From NCBI GenBank assembly GCA_014084085.1, contig NPFB01000072.1, positions 479 through 47,173 on the forward strand: a stretch of 46,695 nt of DNA, written 5' to 3'. A program made the position numbers and the translations under genes. Source of the DNA: Hondaea fermentalgiana. Its lineage: Eukaryota; Sar; Bigyra; Thraustochytrida; Thraustochytriidae. The stretch's first letter is position 1; the number at the start of each line of letters is the position of its first letter. Positions 29,637 through 40,500 of the stretch are shown here, piece after piece. The notes under the pieces are model-generated. The model saw only the letters and a list, made by a program, of their open reading frames with translations, made no database searches and was not told where the DNA came from.

Positions 29637-31436
29637 TCAGTCGCGGCCATACTTGTATTCGACCTTCACAAGAGGACACATGTCATACTGTTCGATGTGC
29701 TCCCGGGTCAGCTCGTATCCTAGCGCGACGAGCTCGCGGATTTGCTTGCTACGAAGAATACTCGCCTCCATAGCTTGACGCTCGAGCATCTTGTTGCGTA
29801 GGCGCCGAAAATTGTTGCTCGTGTGCAGATACAACTGCTTACGAATACGCGGATCAAGTGTGCCTGCCGGAACGATAGGCCGCCAGAACCGGTTCACGCG
29901 GAGACAGAGCTCTTCGAGTCGCGTCTTGGACGTGGCGTTATCGCGCGAAGATTGCTGATGTAGCGCGTCCACGAGGACTTTGTGCGTTTGGCTGTGCTCG
30001 ACCTCAAACTTGCGAGCAAGGTCCATGCGTTCCATATTTTGCAGCTGAATTTGCGCAACAAGTGAGGCCGGGCCGCCCCGTGCTGTGGTTGAACGCACGC
30101 GTCTCGGGCCAAGGACAGTAGAATCCCGAGTCAGCGAGTCGCGGCTTGCGTCTCGGACGACCTGTTCCACAACCTTTTCCACAGTCTGTGGCGGCTCATG
30201 GCGAGCACTACGAATTTGCTTTAGGCTTTCCGTGGTGCGCGCTTGCTTCAGAGGCCTCTCGGTCTCCACCTTTGACACTTGCTGCTGCTGCTGCTCTTGC
30301 TGCTTCTTTGCCACCTTGATTTTCTTCTTTTTTGAGTCAAGGTCATGGTTAGCGGTGGAAAGCACAGGAGAACTCGATCTCGAAGGCGACGTCTCAAGTT
30401 TGCGCTTTGGTGGGTCGCGCCTTGGCACGGCCACTTCCTTCTTTTCTTGCTGTTGAGACACGACCGATCCGGTCGTGGAAGTTGGCGTGTCAGGGCTGGG
30501 AGCAGCTGCTCCAGGCCTCGGCGGCGTTGCGTGAGCCTGCTTTTGATGTTGTTCCTTGGTGCGCATCGAAGGAGGCGGCGGGGTTGATGCCCGGTATGCT
30601 GCTCGAACATCCGAAGACGCACTTTGAACGTGCGGGGGCGTTGACGGCACGGTCAGCTCCGTTGGGGCAGGCTTTTGTTGTGCCTTGGGGGCCATTTTCG
30701 TGCTCAATTTCGGCGCCCGGGCCTGAGCCTGTGACTGACTCTGGGCAGCGTCATGGTGCTGCTGCTGACGCCGCGTCGGTGTCGTGGGGCGATACGCCTT
30801 CGGTGAGGGCGTACCATGAGCAGGTGGATTAGAAGAGATGATTCGAACGCGCTTTGGTGAGGTGCTGCCTTTGCGGGAGAGCACTGTGCGAAGAGTCGAA
30901 GCAGAGTCGCCGCTGGCCACGCTAGCTCCGTCCTCCTCAGGCCTGCGGCGCGCTGGCTGCTGCTGGTAATCGGCGTAAAAGTCGCGTTCCTTAACGGGAC
31001 GTTGTGCCTGAAAGAGAATATCCGCCGAGCTGTGCATGTACTGTGGATGGACGCGCTTTTCGCTGCCGCCCAGCACGTAGCTGATTGCAAAGGATCCATC
31101 CATATTGCACCGCGTGATTTTGCCCACGCCACCAGGCTTGTTGATGCCGGGCCAGGTTCGAGACTCAACGTGAACGACGTCGCCGACGACGAATTTGGGC
31201 GGCTGGGGCGCCGCAGTCTTTTCCTTTTCCATTTCCTTGCGGGTCATCTCGTCAGTCTTTGGAGTATACTGTGTTTGTGACTGTGCCTGTGCCTGCTTCA
31301 GCGTCGGGCTCAGCGACTGTTGCTTCATCTTGCGCCCCTCCGCGTCCTCTTCATATGTTCCTTGCGGCGGTGGCGTCGCGCAGGCGTACGGATGACCCGC
31401 CACGACCCTCGTCGAGTTCGCCCGGATCGGCGCCAT
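29637..31436 (-). CDS. Tudor-like domain protein with long disordered middle
   Basis: 599 residues. Near residues 80-130 there is a compact beta-rich module, FVVGDVVHVESRTWPG, then NKPGGVGKITRC, then SYVLGGSEKRV. Its G-D-V-V-x-V and Y-x-L-G-G-x-E pattern looks like a small tudor/chromo-type barrel, and I recall similar modules in stramenopile nuclear proteins. A long Pro/Ser/Gln/Lys-rich disordered region follows (about 130-420) with many SP/TP sites, a TPP-x-P-like repeat and a KKKKIKVAKK basic patch that could be a nuclear localisation signal. The C-terminus (about 460-599) is helical, with FRRLRNKMLERQAMEA and ELTREHIEQYDMCPLV. Function unknown; a chromatin role is inference. An upstream ATG at 31637 adds 67 codons over a GGCTC repeat and is disfavoured. 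Confidence 0.7.
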   Translation of the reverse strand: MAPIRANSTRVVAGHPYACATPPPQGTYEEDAEGRKMKQQSLSPTLKQAQAQSQTQYTPKTDEMTRKEMEKEKTAAPQPPKFVVGDVVHVESRTWPGINKPGGVGKITRCNMDGSFAISYVLGGSEKRVHPQYMHSSADILFQAQRPVKERDFYADYQQQPARRRPEEDGASVASGDSASTLRTVLSRKGSTSPKRVRIISSNPPAHGTPSPKAYRPTTPTRRQQQHHDAAQSQSQAQARAPKLSTKMAPKAQQKPAPTELTVPSTPPHVQSASSDVRAAYRASTPPPPSMRTKEQHQKQAHATPPRPGAAAPSPDTPTSTTGSVVSQQQEKKEVAVPRRDPPKRKLETSPSRSSSPVLSTANHDLDSKKKKIKVAKKQQEQQQQQVSKVETERPLKQARTTESLKQIRSARHEPPQTVEKVVEQVVRDASRDSLTRDSTVLGPRRVRSTTARGGPASLVAQIQLQNMERMDLARKFEVEHSQTHKVLVDALHQQSSRDNATSKTRLEELCLRVNRFWRPIVPAGTLDPRIRKQLYLHTSNNFRRLRNKMLERQAMEASILRSKQIRELVALGYELTREHIEQYDMCPLVKVEYKYGRD

Positions 31437-32472
31437 CCTGGCACGAAGCCACAACTCAACACGCGGTGCCGCAGACAGGGGCTGCAACGCAGCTCGGCGG
31501 CGCGGGACTTGGCTTGGCTTGGCTGGGCTGAGCTCGGCTCGGCTCGGCTCGACTCGCGATTGGCTTCGCAGACTCGGCTTGCGCGCCTCTCGTTTCTCGT
31601 CTGGACGCCCAAAGGGACGCGGCGCGATTTTTTCCATCGCGGGTTTTTTCCCTCGACGTCGTGACAGTTAGACTGTAGCAGTAAAAGCTGGCCGCAGGCG
31701 AGGCCTCGGCCTGTCAAGCCTCCGAGTCTGGGCGGGACCTCGCTCCCATCAAGCTTCTGGCGGGGCGCAAGGATCGTGCGACGCGAGAGGCGAGGCGACG
31801 CAGAGCTGAGAAGAGAAGAGATAGATTGGCCAACAAAATGCTTCTTGTTTGACCCGGATACGGGTTGCAGTGATAAGGCGAAAACACCGCGCGGGTCGGG
31901 GCAAACAGAGACGACGCACTTCCGTCGCGACTTGCAAAGAGAGGAGTAAGATGATGGCGTGCAGCGCAGCCATGGCAGATCATTCACGCCAAGAAAGGTA
32001 CTAGCCCATCATCCACAAAGACCTAGCTAGCTGGCTAGCCAGCTGGCTTGCTGCAAGTGCATGGAGGCAGACGTTTCGACCCACTTGCGCGGCAGCGACA
32101 GGCCGCACGGGAAAACGAAGAACGACGACGTGTGTCAGCACGATAAATCATTTATTGTTAGGCCCTTGATCCAACAAGTGAACGGCTTGCAAGGTTTACG
32201 GTGACTGTAACCCCCCAAAAAAAGCGAAAAGAGTGAGATAGTTGGATGATCGCACGCGGAGAAATGAAGTGGTACAGGGGCTGGCGAAATGTACGCTCGT
32301 CGGCACGCACGCTATTCGGGCACCTAGTTGCTCGAGGTCAGGCCAAAACGAACGGTCACAACAGACAGCCTGGCGAGCGGCGAGTCGCTCGATGGCGTAA
32401 GCCTCCGAGCGACTTCATCGCGAGAACGACCACGTGGACATGGCCATAGGGAGGGCTGTTTTGCAGCACACT
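31437..32472. promoter_or_regulatory. Spacer between PUS1 3' end and tudor-like gene
   Basis: Both flanking genes are on the minus strand, so this holds the PUS1 3' flank (right) and the tudor-like promoter and leader (left). It contains a GGCTT/GGCTC pentamer repeat (31508-31551) and a 16-base palindrome AGCTGGCTAGCCAGCT (32029-32044). No gene was recognised. Confidence 0.55.
31508..31551. repeat. GGCTT/GGCTC pentanucleotide repeat
   Basis: About eight pentamers changing from GGCTT to GGCTC (CGGCT) units, 70-115 bases upstream of the preferred tudor-like start and inside the alternative longer frame. Confidence 0.8.
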
Positions 32473-34203
32473 TCAAAATCTTGCCGATGACGATGCAGAG
32501 CGGGGCAGATCGCGATCAAAGTCGCCATCATCAGCTGGACTCGACCGCGCGGAACCCTGCTGCTCTTCAGTCGCGACGGGACGCGAGTGCTTGGCGAGAA
32601 ACTCGGGAACCTCGTGGTTCCGTCGCGAGCGCCACTCCCGATAGCGCTCTAGTGAGTTTTCGATGATCTCTGGGCCAAAGTTGGGTGCGTAAACAGAGTC
32701 AAAGAGCCCGATGAAGCTCTGCCAGAGCGCCGGAGAATTGACGTGGCTCCTAAGAACCTTGTTGACCTGGGTTCGGTAAAACTCATTCGTCTGCTGCTCG
32801 ACAACATCGAAACGAAGGCGGTTACTCGCGTGGTCGCTGGGACGCAGCGGATTGAAAGCCGTCTTGGCAAGGACAAGGGTTTCAGAGGGCACCGCGGGGA
32901 AGCGGATACGCACGGGCGGGGCCATGAGCACCTCGGCAAAGACTGGCGGCGCGCCAATCCGCGTCATGCAGATGGCCGTGCCAATGAGGTGCCGAATCTG
33001 GTTGATCATGAAGGAGTTGGCTGTGATTTCGAATCGAATCGCCGGAGGGTCCTCTGGGGACAGATGGACTGCGTTCACCTTGAAACTCTCCACGTGGCGG
33101 TAGTGTGCTGAGGTGACCTGGTCCGACGACGACTGCGTGTCGAGCCAGCGAAGCGAAGAGAGCTTGTTGCGGTTTTCGTGCGATGATGCGTGAGCATCGC
33201 CGTCCGTCCCTGCGTTGGCACCGGATACATGCGCATCATCATCGTCATCATCGTCGCTTCCGTCGTCATAGTCATCGTCGTCATCGTCATTATAACGTCC
33301 CCGTTGCCTATTCCTCGACCCCTCATAAAAGTAGTCTGCGTCGTGTCGATTGTGGACGCGGTACTTGCGACTTTGCTGGTCTACGTTCGTTCGTTCAAAG
33401 TCTTCGTAATCCCCGTACCCTTTGGAATCAACGTCCGAGCGCAAGTCACCCTGATTCTCTGCCAGCCTCGAGCGTGCACGTCGCCAGCCTCGGCGGTGGC
33501 CATGCCGATACTGGTAGAAAGATCGTTTGGTGAAATTGTGAAAGGCGCGATTGCCAATGAACTTGTTGAGAATTTCCTGCAAGGAATCGAGCTTGGCAGC
33601 GTCGCCTGAGCTCCCGTCCATGCCGATGATCCATCCGGGCATGTAATAGTGGTAGGTCCGGGACTTGCAAAAGGTCCGTGCCTGGAAGCTCTTGGTCACG
33701 CGCTGAACGGAGAACACACGCACGTCTTCTGGGAGGTGCGCGTTGATGCTCTTGGCCAACTCGAGGCCGTACGGATCGTCTAACCAGGGGTTTTCGCTCT
33801 GCAAGAGCATGTCGCCACCGACGACATTGCCCACTGCGTGTGCTCCCTTGTCTGTGCGACTGCTGCGGGTCCACCCGAGTTTGTATGGCCGTCGCATGTT
33901 GGCACCGCTGATGCCGCCGCTCTGGTACAGCGCCTCCATCAGGGTTTCCTCTACGGTGCCAGGGTACTGCATATTAAACTGGCTTCCCTTGTAGTTGGAC
34001 CCCACGTAGCCGTGGAAAATTGCCACGCGCCGCTTCTTTGGCGCCACGGAGACCTCGCCGCCGGCGATGCCACACCCGATGCAATGCTTGTCATTCTCGT
34101 CGAACCACGCACTCAGCGCGCGCACCCCACGCTGCGTTTCCGTGCGCTGTACCCTCAAAAAGCGCACGGGCCTTCCGGCCGCCGCGCCCATGATGGACAT
34201 CAT
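32473..34203 (-). CDS. tRNA pseudouridine synthase, PUS1/TruA family
   Basis: 576 residues. It should isomerise uridines in tRNA, and possibly snRNA or mRNA as PUS1 does. Seen: AIFHGYVGSNYKGSQ near the N-terminus; the catalytic loop SSRTDKGAHAVGNVV with Asp118; SFQARTFCKSRTYHYYMPGW; the NFTKR element; and EITANSFMINQIRHLIG near the C-terminus, all in TruA-family order. Between NFTKR and the C-terminal half there is an insertion of about 130 residues that includes long Asp runs. The first 35 residues are Arg-rich and almost without acidic residues (MMSIMGAAAGRPVRFLRV), which could be a mitochondrial presequence. The frame extends to a TTG at 34248, but ATG 34203 is the first ATG. Confidence 0.9.
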   Translation of the reverse strand: MMSIMGAAAGRPVRFLRVQRTETQRGVRALSAWFDENDKHCIGCGIAGGEVSVAPKKRRVAIFHGYVGSNYKGSQFNMQYPGTVEETLMEALYQSGGISGANMRRPYKLGWTRSSRTDKGAHAVGNVVGGDMLLQSENPWLDDPYGLELAKSINAHLPEDVRVFSVQRVTKSFQARTFCKSRTYHYYMPGWIIGMDGSSGDAAKLDSLQEILNKFIGNRAFHNFTKRSFYQYRHGHRRGWRRARSRLAENQGDLRSDVDSKGYGDYEDFERTNVDQQSRKYRVHNRHDADYFYEGSRNRQRGRYNDDDDDDYDDGSDDDDDDDAHVSGANAGTDGDAHASSHENRNKLSSLRWLDTQSSSDQVTSAHYRHVESFKVNAVHLSPEDPPAIRFEITANSFMINQIRHLIGTAICMTRIGAPPVFAEVLMAPPVRIRFPAVPSETLVLAKTAFNPLRPSDHASNRLRFDVVEQQTNEFYRTQVNKVLRSHVNSPALWQSFIGLFDSVYAPNFGPEIIENSLERYREWRSRRNHEVPEFLAKHSRPVATEEQQGSARSSPADDGDFDRDLPRSASSSARF

Positions 34204-36150
34204 CGTGTTTGTGCTCGTGCAGAGGTTGCGCTGCTCTGCGTGAGGCAACGCAAGGCAAAGAAATGCAAGCCCAGGTTCGAGCTCGAGCTAAAGCTCCTCG
34301 CTGCTCACGGTCGCGCCCACGATGCTGAAGACGCCTGTCGCCTCGTCGACAAGAGCGCCGACTGCTGCAGCAGGCTCGCAGGCAGGCTCGCAGGCAGGCT
34401 CGAGAGCAGGCTCGAGGGCACGTCGCGCAGCCGGCGCCGGCGGGCGGGCTCCGTCTCCGCGCGCGAGCGGGCACGCAGCTCGTGCGCAGCTCGTGCGCAG
34501 CTCGTGCGCAGCTGCTGCTCGTGCGTGGTTGGCGCACTTGGCGTCGCGGGATGCTTGCCGCGAGACGCCCGGCGCGGCTTTGCGCAGCGCGGCTTTGCGC
34601 GGCTTTGCGCGGGCGGTGGGCGGGCGGGCGGGCGGCGGCGGCCTCGGACCCGCCTCGCGACGGTCCGCGGCGGCGCAGCTCGGGCTCGGCTCGCGATGCT
34701 CGTCTGAGCTGCGCGCGCTGCTGTGAGAGGCTGGGAATCGGGTGCCCCGGGGAGGCGCTTTTGGGGGCCCGGCAGCTGCAGCGGCGATAGCTCCGATAAG
34801 GAGGATAAGCCCGCGTCGTCGGACCCATTTTTGGGGGTTGCGCCCGGATTCGGGGCCGAGGGGTTTCGCCGAAGACGGTCGGTCTCTTCGGCGCGATGAA
34901 TACTGTCGTCGTCATGCGTGACGGCGACGCGCCGCAGCCGATGCTGCTGCTGATGCGGATGGGGTGAGATGCGCGAGGGAGGAGCGAGAGGGTGTGGGAG
35001 GATGTTGGCGTGGAAAGTGCGCATGGGAAGTGGGAACGGAGATGATGATTTGATGAGGACCAGGATACCTTGTCGGGAGAAAAAGTCGGGGCGGGGATGA
35101 CGTTTCTCAGTGATGACGAGGGATAATCATCCTTATTTTCTTTTTTTTGGTGTGAAAACGTGCGAGATGACGTGGTTGAGGTGCTTCAAATTTTAAGTTA
35201 AAAGAAGCGCTGCGGGATGACTTTCATTTTGTAAAGTTTTCGCTCAAAAGAGTTCGCGTTTTTTTCGACCGCCGAGTGAGAATTTCGCAGGAACGTTGTC
35301 ACATTTCGTACCGCGAGAAATTGTAAATGCGCTCCAAACTCTTACGGAGCTACACTTGTTGACACCACTCGCGACTGCTCTCGTTTGCGATAAGTTGAGG
35401 TCGGCATTGCCAACAGCATCTTTGCAAAAATGATCATCATAGATCAATAAAGACGGGCTCAATCACAACTTTACTCTTTCGACCGCTTGAAGAGAGCGAA
35501 GATTTGTCGGACCTCGACAAGCGTCTAGCATTCTACGACCTATCCTTTCCTTTCTATCTTGATGAATTTCTTTTTCTTCTTCCTCAAAAGTCATCATTCG
35601 ATTCCTGCGTTCGTGAAAGCACAGTATACGAAGTCAGAGTCTGCTCCTACAACCGACATCCGATAAATGACGAATCCCGGCTACAATGAGTTTTGTTCTT
35701 CTCTTTTGTTGATTGTTTTTGGCAGGCTTGAAGTGGTGCAGTGTGATGTGATCCAAGATTTTCTTGCCCCGTTCGCGAACAATGTTATACCATCGCGTGC
35801 AAAACGAACGAGCGATTGAAGATTCTCTTTTGTTAAAATCTGGAGAGAGAGAATACGAAGGCTTCTCCCACACGACACACGACGAAACGCGCTCGCTCCG
35901 AGGCCCACTCAAACCTCATCGTACTATCTCAATGGTCGGTCTCCAGTAGGCTATTAGTTACGAATGATTATGATTTGGCAAAGCGACAACCACCACCACT
36001 CGCGAAGGCGGAGAAAGAAGGACGTGCAAACGAAGATCGGCTGTGCGCGGACGCTGAGCGCATCGCAAGCTGGGGTGCACGGAGTCCAGCGAGCGCGAGG
36101 GCAGCGCAGCGGAGGCAAGCGGAGCAGCGCTCGCGGCGCAGGGCGCAGAG
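34204..36150. promoter_or_regulatory. Divergent region between PUS1 and SPRY genes
   Basis: Next to PUS1 (34204-34800) it is GC-rich with GGCAGGCTCGCA and GCTCGTGCGCA direct repeats (about 34370-34510). From about 35040 to 35970 it is AT-rich and featureless, with only short frames. The last 100 bases (about 36050-36150) are T-poor and form the SPRY leader. Frames of 240-275 codons on the minus strand at 34091-35024 are low-complexity and overlap the PUS1 start, so they are not annotated. Confidence 0.5.
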
Positions 36151-37146
36151 ATGTCGGCGTTCACGACGACCATGTCGTACTGGCTGGGCGAGGAGACGGG
36201 CCTCGTCAAGGCACGCGCCAACGAGGCGTGGGTGGAGACCAAGCCCAAGCAGTCGACGCGGATGAACGCCATGTGGAAGGAGGGCCGCGGCCTGTCCCCC
36301 AGCCTGCCGGACGCGCAGTACTTTGAATTTACCATTGCGGAGGCACCCGAGGGCGCGTCCATGCCCGTTTCCATCGGCCTTACCGACGAAAAGAACTTTG
36401 GTGCCGGATGGAGCTTCAAGGGACTTTCTTACGGCGGTAACCTCAGCGACGGCAGCAGTCTTCTGGCGCAGGGCTTTGGACCGTCGCTCAAGCAGGGCGA
36501 CGTTGTCGGCCTCCGTGCCGAGATGGTCGAGCGCAAGAACAAACGCCACGATCTCGAGGTTTACATTTCCGTCAATGGCGAGGGCCTCGGCAAGGCCTTT
36601 TCGATCGACGAGTTCGAGGTCATCAACGTTGGCCCTTTGTACCCGACGGTCGGTTTCAGCACGGGCCCGGCCAAGGTCGTTATCGAGCGCAAGTCTGCGC
36701 CTTCTGCCGAGGACCTGTCGCGCCCTTCTTCTTCGCAGACCCGCGAGTCTGTGCACGGCGCCTGGGTCGCGCCTGCGGCTAGCATCGTCGGCGAAGACAC
36801 GGACGAGCTTCCGCCCGTTGTGATCAAGGTTGTTGCCAACGAGGCCAACCTCGGCGTTCAGGCCAAGGTCGCCAACTCCATTTCCTCGGAGGTTTCCCTC
36901 GAGGCGCCGCACAAGTCTACAGGCTCCCCGGCCATCTCTACCAAGATGATGCCACCCCCCAAGGTTCTTGCTCTCGAGGAGCGCGTGGCAGAGGTTATTA
37001 CTTCGATCCAGAACCTCGAGCTCGTCGATGGACAACTCAAGCTTTCTTATGGCGAGGGCGACTCGGTTCACTTTGAGCCCTATGATGCCGCACACGACCC
37101 CATTTCTGCTGAGCAAATCAAGTGGATGCAGCGCACCGATCAGTAA
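36151..37146 (+). CDS. SPRY-domain protein
   Basis: 331 residues. A SPRY (B30.2 core) domain spans about residues 57-185: YFEFTIAEAP, VSIGLTDEKNFG, WSFKGLSYGG, then GDVVGLRAEM, VYISVNGEGLGKAF and LYPTVGFSTG, which is the typical order of SPRY strands. SPRY domains bind proteins, and no catalytic activity is expected. A Ser/Pro-rich linker leads to a short conserved-looking C-terminal block, ERVAEVITSIQNLELVDGQL (about residues 278-297), followed by a beta-like stretch, not recognised. No RING, SOCS or ankyrin partner domain is present. The ATG at 36151 follows a T-poor leader. Confidence 0.85.
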   Translation: MSAFTTTMSYWLGEETGLVKARANEAWVETKPKQSTRMNAMWKEGRGLSPSLPDAQYFEFTIAEAPEGASMPVSIGLTDEKNFGAGWSFKGLSYGGNLSDGSSLLAQGFGPSLKQGDVVGLRAEMVERKNKRHDLEVYISVNGEGLGKAFSIDEFEVINVGPLYPTVGFSTGPAKVVIERKSAPSAEDLSRPSSSQTRESVHGAWVAPAASIVGEDTDELPPVVIKVVANEANLGVQAKVANSISSEVSLEAPHKSTGSPAISTKMMPPPKVLALEERVAEVITSIQNLELVDGQLKLSYGEGDSVHFEPYDAAHDPISAEQIKWMQRTDQ

Positions 37147-37223
37147 AAGCATATGATTGACTTCGTTTTCTTCTTCCTTCTTTTGATCTCTTGCTTTCCT
37201 TGTTTCTTCTTCTTTCTTTTTTT

Positions 37224-37240
37224 GGGGGGGGGGGGGGGGG
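37224..37240. repeat. G17 homopolymer
   Basis: Seventeen consecutive G after a T-rich tract, 83 bases past the SPRY stop and 2 bases before the hairpin. It is prone to assembly and sequencing length error. Confidence 0.9.
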
Positions 37241-37242
37241 CT

Positions 37243-37277
37243 GCTCAATGCGCGAATACCCTGAACGCGCATTGAGC
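37243..37277. terminator. Perfect 12-bp hairpin after G17 between convergent genes
   Basis: Arms 37243-37254 and 37266-37277 (GCTCAATGCGCG and its exact complement) enclose an 11-base loop. It would be transcribed in the SPRY 3' UTR and, on the other strand, in the NELF-B 3' flank. Position suggests RNA 3' end formation or stability; that is inference. Confidence 0.5.
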
Positions 37278-37514
37278 GTCCGTCCACTTCTCTTTTTATT
37301 TTCCCCTTCTCGGCACCCTTTCTTCTCTTCTTTCCACACTCCTTTCTGCGATAAATACTGCGCTTTCTAGGTCGTGATTGTGAAGGTCGTAATTGTGATG
37401 GGATGATAAGGGTAGTGGATGTGAAAAGGTTGGTTCTGGGGCTCTGGTCTGCTGCTCCCCTTTTTCTCAGATGACCAGCAAAAGCTGCATCGCTTGCAGG
37501 CGATCATTCGTTTT

Positions 37515-40500
37515 TCACATTGGGCTCGTCTTGGATCGCTTGACACTTTCAAGGCCACCCTCGACGGCCTGGTCCAACAACCTCTTGCGCGGAGGCGGTG
37601 ATGATCCCGCAGCAGAATCTTCGGGGGACCCAGCTGCAAAGGGCGACGGCGCATACGGAGATGGCGACGGAGACACGAGCGGAGATGGCGATGGCGAGGG
37701 CGAAGGCCCGGTTCCACCCTCGTGCGCGCCAACAATTGGGGGCAAACCACACTGCGTGCGCAAGGTTGGCATGCGTCGGAAAAGCTTTTCGTACTGGCGT
37801 CGAGCGCGCTCAAAGTCCGGCGCGCAGTAACGTTCATAGATGACGTCCTTGAGCTCGGGAGAAGCCATGATCGTGTTTGGCTCAACGTCGTGGGCCTTGC
37901 CAGACAAGCTAATGAGCGCAGCACGCGCAAAACGAAGCACTTCAGCCTGCGAGAGCGTGTGCAACGTGTACTCGAGCGTGAGGAGCCGCGTCAAGTGCAC
38001 GTGGGCCCATGCAGTCTTGCTCGAATCTGTAGTCGTTGGCGCTACGCGTAGCACTTCGGGTAAAAAGAGCGTCTCAATGGCCTGATTGAGGAAAGAGGCG
38101 GGTAGGGGTGCCTGGAGGCCCGATCCCGACACATGATGCGTGACTGCCCGCGCAGGAAACCCAGGCCGACTGTGTGGGGGGCCCTTTTGCCAGCTGGGCC
38201 CTGTTGCCGTATTTTGACGCTGCGACTGAATAAAAAACGCCGTGACCAGGGAATGCAAAAATGCAGGGTGCTCCGTGACGACAGCTCCTTGGTTTTGGAT
38301 GAGATCGGATATGGCTGGCAAGAGGGCCACGTCTCGATGACAGATTCGTTGGCAGTAAAAGTAAAGCAATGCATTCCGCGTAATCCAATCTGACTTGATC
38401 GAGACACGCAGACATGGGTCCACAGGGCTCTTGCTAGCGGAAGAAGCGCTATTCTCCACACCCGCACTGCTCGAGCCTCCGCTTGCTGCTGGTGCTGCTG
38501 CCCCAGTCCCGGCAGTGCCCCCCGCGGCCGCGGGGGAAGCCTTGATATTCATTTCGACCGCTTCCGACATGAGCATGGCCAGCGCTGGAAGTGTCTTGCG
38601 TTCCGTATCAACATCGAGCGCCTTGACGACGACCTCGCGCCGATCCGCCTCGAGAACGAGTTCACGGGCAAAGGACCCTGTTTGCAGGAGCCAGACAATG
38701 TTCCGGGTCGTTTCCGAGTCCCGAGGAAGCTGCTCGCGCTTGACCACATCCTCGCCCATGAGAAACCAGAGCAGACTTGTAAGCGCGTTCACCGTGAAGC
38801 CACTGGCGAGGATCATGGCTGCGTCGCTAATGGTGCGCCGAAGACGGCCTGAAGTTTCCACCTTGGCCAGAAGACCTTGGGTCTCGGCTCGCTCTCTTGC
38901 CTTGCGTTCCATTTCACGGCGCTCGCGCTTGCGCTCCGCATCCTCTTCTGGCTCGCGCGCGGAAACGCCATTGGCTTGTCCGTTTGCGAGAGGCGATGAA
39001 TCCTCCTCCTTCTGCCCCTCTTGGGAAGTTTGGCCCTTTGCATTCTCTGCTTCGGCTTTTCCCTTTTCTGCAAGGCGTGCCTGCTCAAGCGCGCGTTGCC
39101 GCATGAGGGCATTCTGATACTTTTGCGCGGCTGCATTCAAGAAGGGTTTTGCCTTGGTCTTCATGATACTCCGTGCGGCAATGGCGACCTTGTGCTTGGG
39201 ACCGTTAAAGGTGAGGGCATTGTCGGCGATCAGGTTGAGGTCAGCGCGCATATCGTCGACGCTTTGGTACTCCTTGCGCCGGATCTTGTCTTCGATCGTC
39301 TGAAGGTCCATGGGGCGAGTGATCTTGGCTTCGTAGGCGAGTTTAAGAGCCGGGTATGTTTCGACGACCGGGTAATGGAAGAGACGGTGACGATCAACAT
39401 TGCGAATCTTCTTCCATGCTTCCAAGAGGACAGTGTTGAGGTCGATGGTCTTTTCAGGAGACGCAGACGCGGGTGCGGGCGCAGCCTGAGGAGCGGGAGC
39501 GTTGGATCCGCCGGTTGGATCAGCGGCCCCCACAGGCGAGGCACGTGCGTGCGCCGTCGCAGACGATGGCTTAACGGGTCGGGGGCCGAGGCCACCCTTG
39601 CCATTGGCGAATAGAGCGTTGGCAGAGGAGTCAATGTCGGCCGTGGATGCAAACGCAGAGGCAAGACCCGGCTTGAGGTGACCCGAGATGAGTTTCATGA
39701 TCTCGGCCACCACGGTCTTTTGAAGACGCGCCGTGTTCATGTCGAGCGCAGCGTGGGCAGCTTTGGAGCAAATGCCCTTGACGTAAGCGTCAAGGTGCCA
39801 GGCAAACTCGTGACAGGGCTCTGTGGCCAACACGCTTTGCGCCGATATGTCGTGTAGGCCCATGAGCAGGTCTGCGCGCAGTGCGCAGAGTCGCAGGTTT
39901 CCAGAATCAGCAAAAAGCTCGCGGATTCGGTCCGCGAGAAAGCGGTAAAGCTTCGCCGACGTCCCAATGGCGCCAATGAGTTCTTGCAGCGGAGTGCTCT
40001 TTTGCCGTCGCTTGTGGGGCGGAGGAAAGTTGATATCGGGAAACATTTCATCGCACCACGTGGTGGCAGCCGAGTCGTGGACAAAGCGCTCGATAATGGG
40101 ATCAACATGTGCAAGAAAGGTGTCCGGATACTCCTCCCATAGGCTCTGGCGCGCATCCTTGGGAAGTTTTTCGAGAGCAGCCGTGTCGAGCTGGCTGAGC
40201 TGCTCGAGGATATCGGGAGAAGGCTCGGAAATAGCGCTAAGGATTCGTAGAGGCACCTCTTCGAGCGTAGGGTGCGAAAGTAGTGGGAGAGTCTCGGACA
40301 GGAGGGCCGCGAGCTGCGTTTTGGAAGAGGTGCGCACATGCGTCAAAAGTTTGGCCTTGAGGTTTTGGAAAAGGCCGCGTAGAAGCTCGTTCCTCCGCAT
40401 GCCAAGAGACTCGAGCAGCCAGAGAACAGGCTCGCATCCTTGCAGGCCCGAGCCATGTCTCGTCTGTAGTTCATCTACAAACTGAAGCGGGTCTGCTGTC

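Larger units (their letters stand above)
37147..37514. other. Convergent intergenic region of SPRY and NELF-B genes
   Basis: Spacer of 368 bases between stop codons. On the plus strand it is T/C-rich (TTCTT repeats), interrupted by a G17 run and a perfect hairpin. No gene is present. Confidence 0.7.

Noticed and set aside
34091..35024. Minus-strand frames of 239-274 codons upstream of PUS1
   Set aside because: Arg/Ala/Pro-rich low complexity, mutually overlapping, encoded by direct repeats; no domain.
35968..37287. 439-codon minus-strand frame
   Set aside because: Antisense to the SPRY gene, which has a recognisable domain; Arg/Leu-rich and running into the T/C-rich 3' flank.
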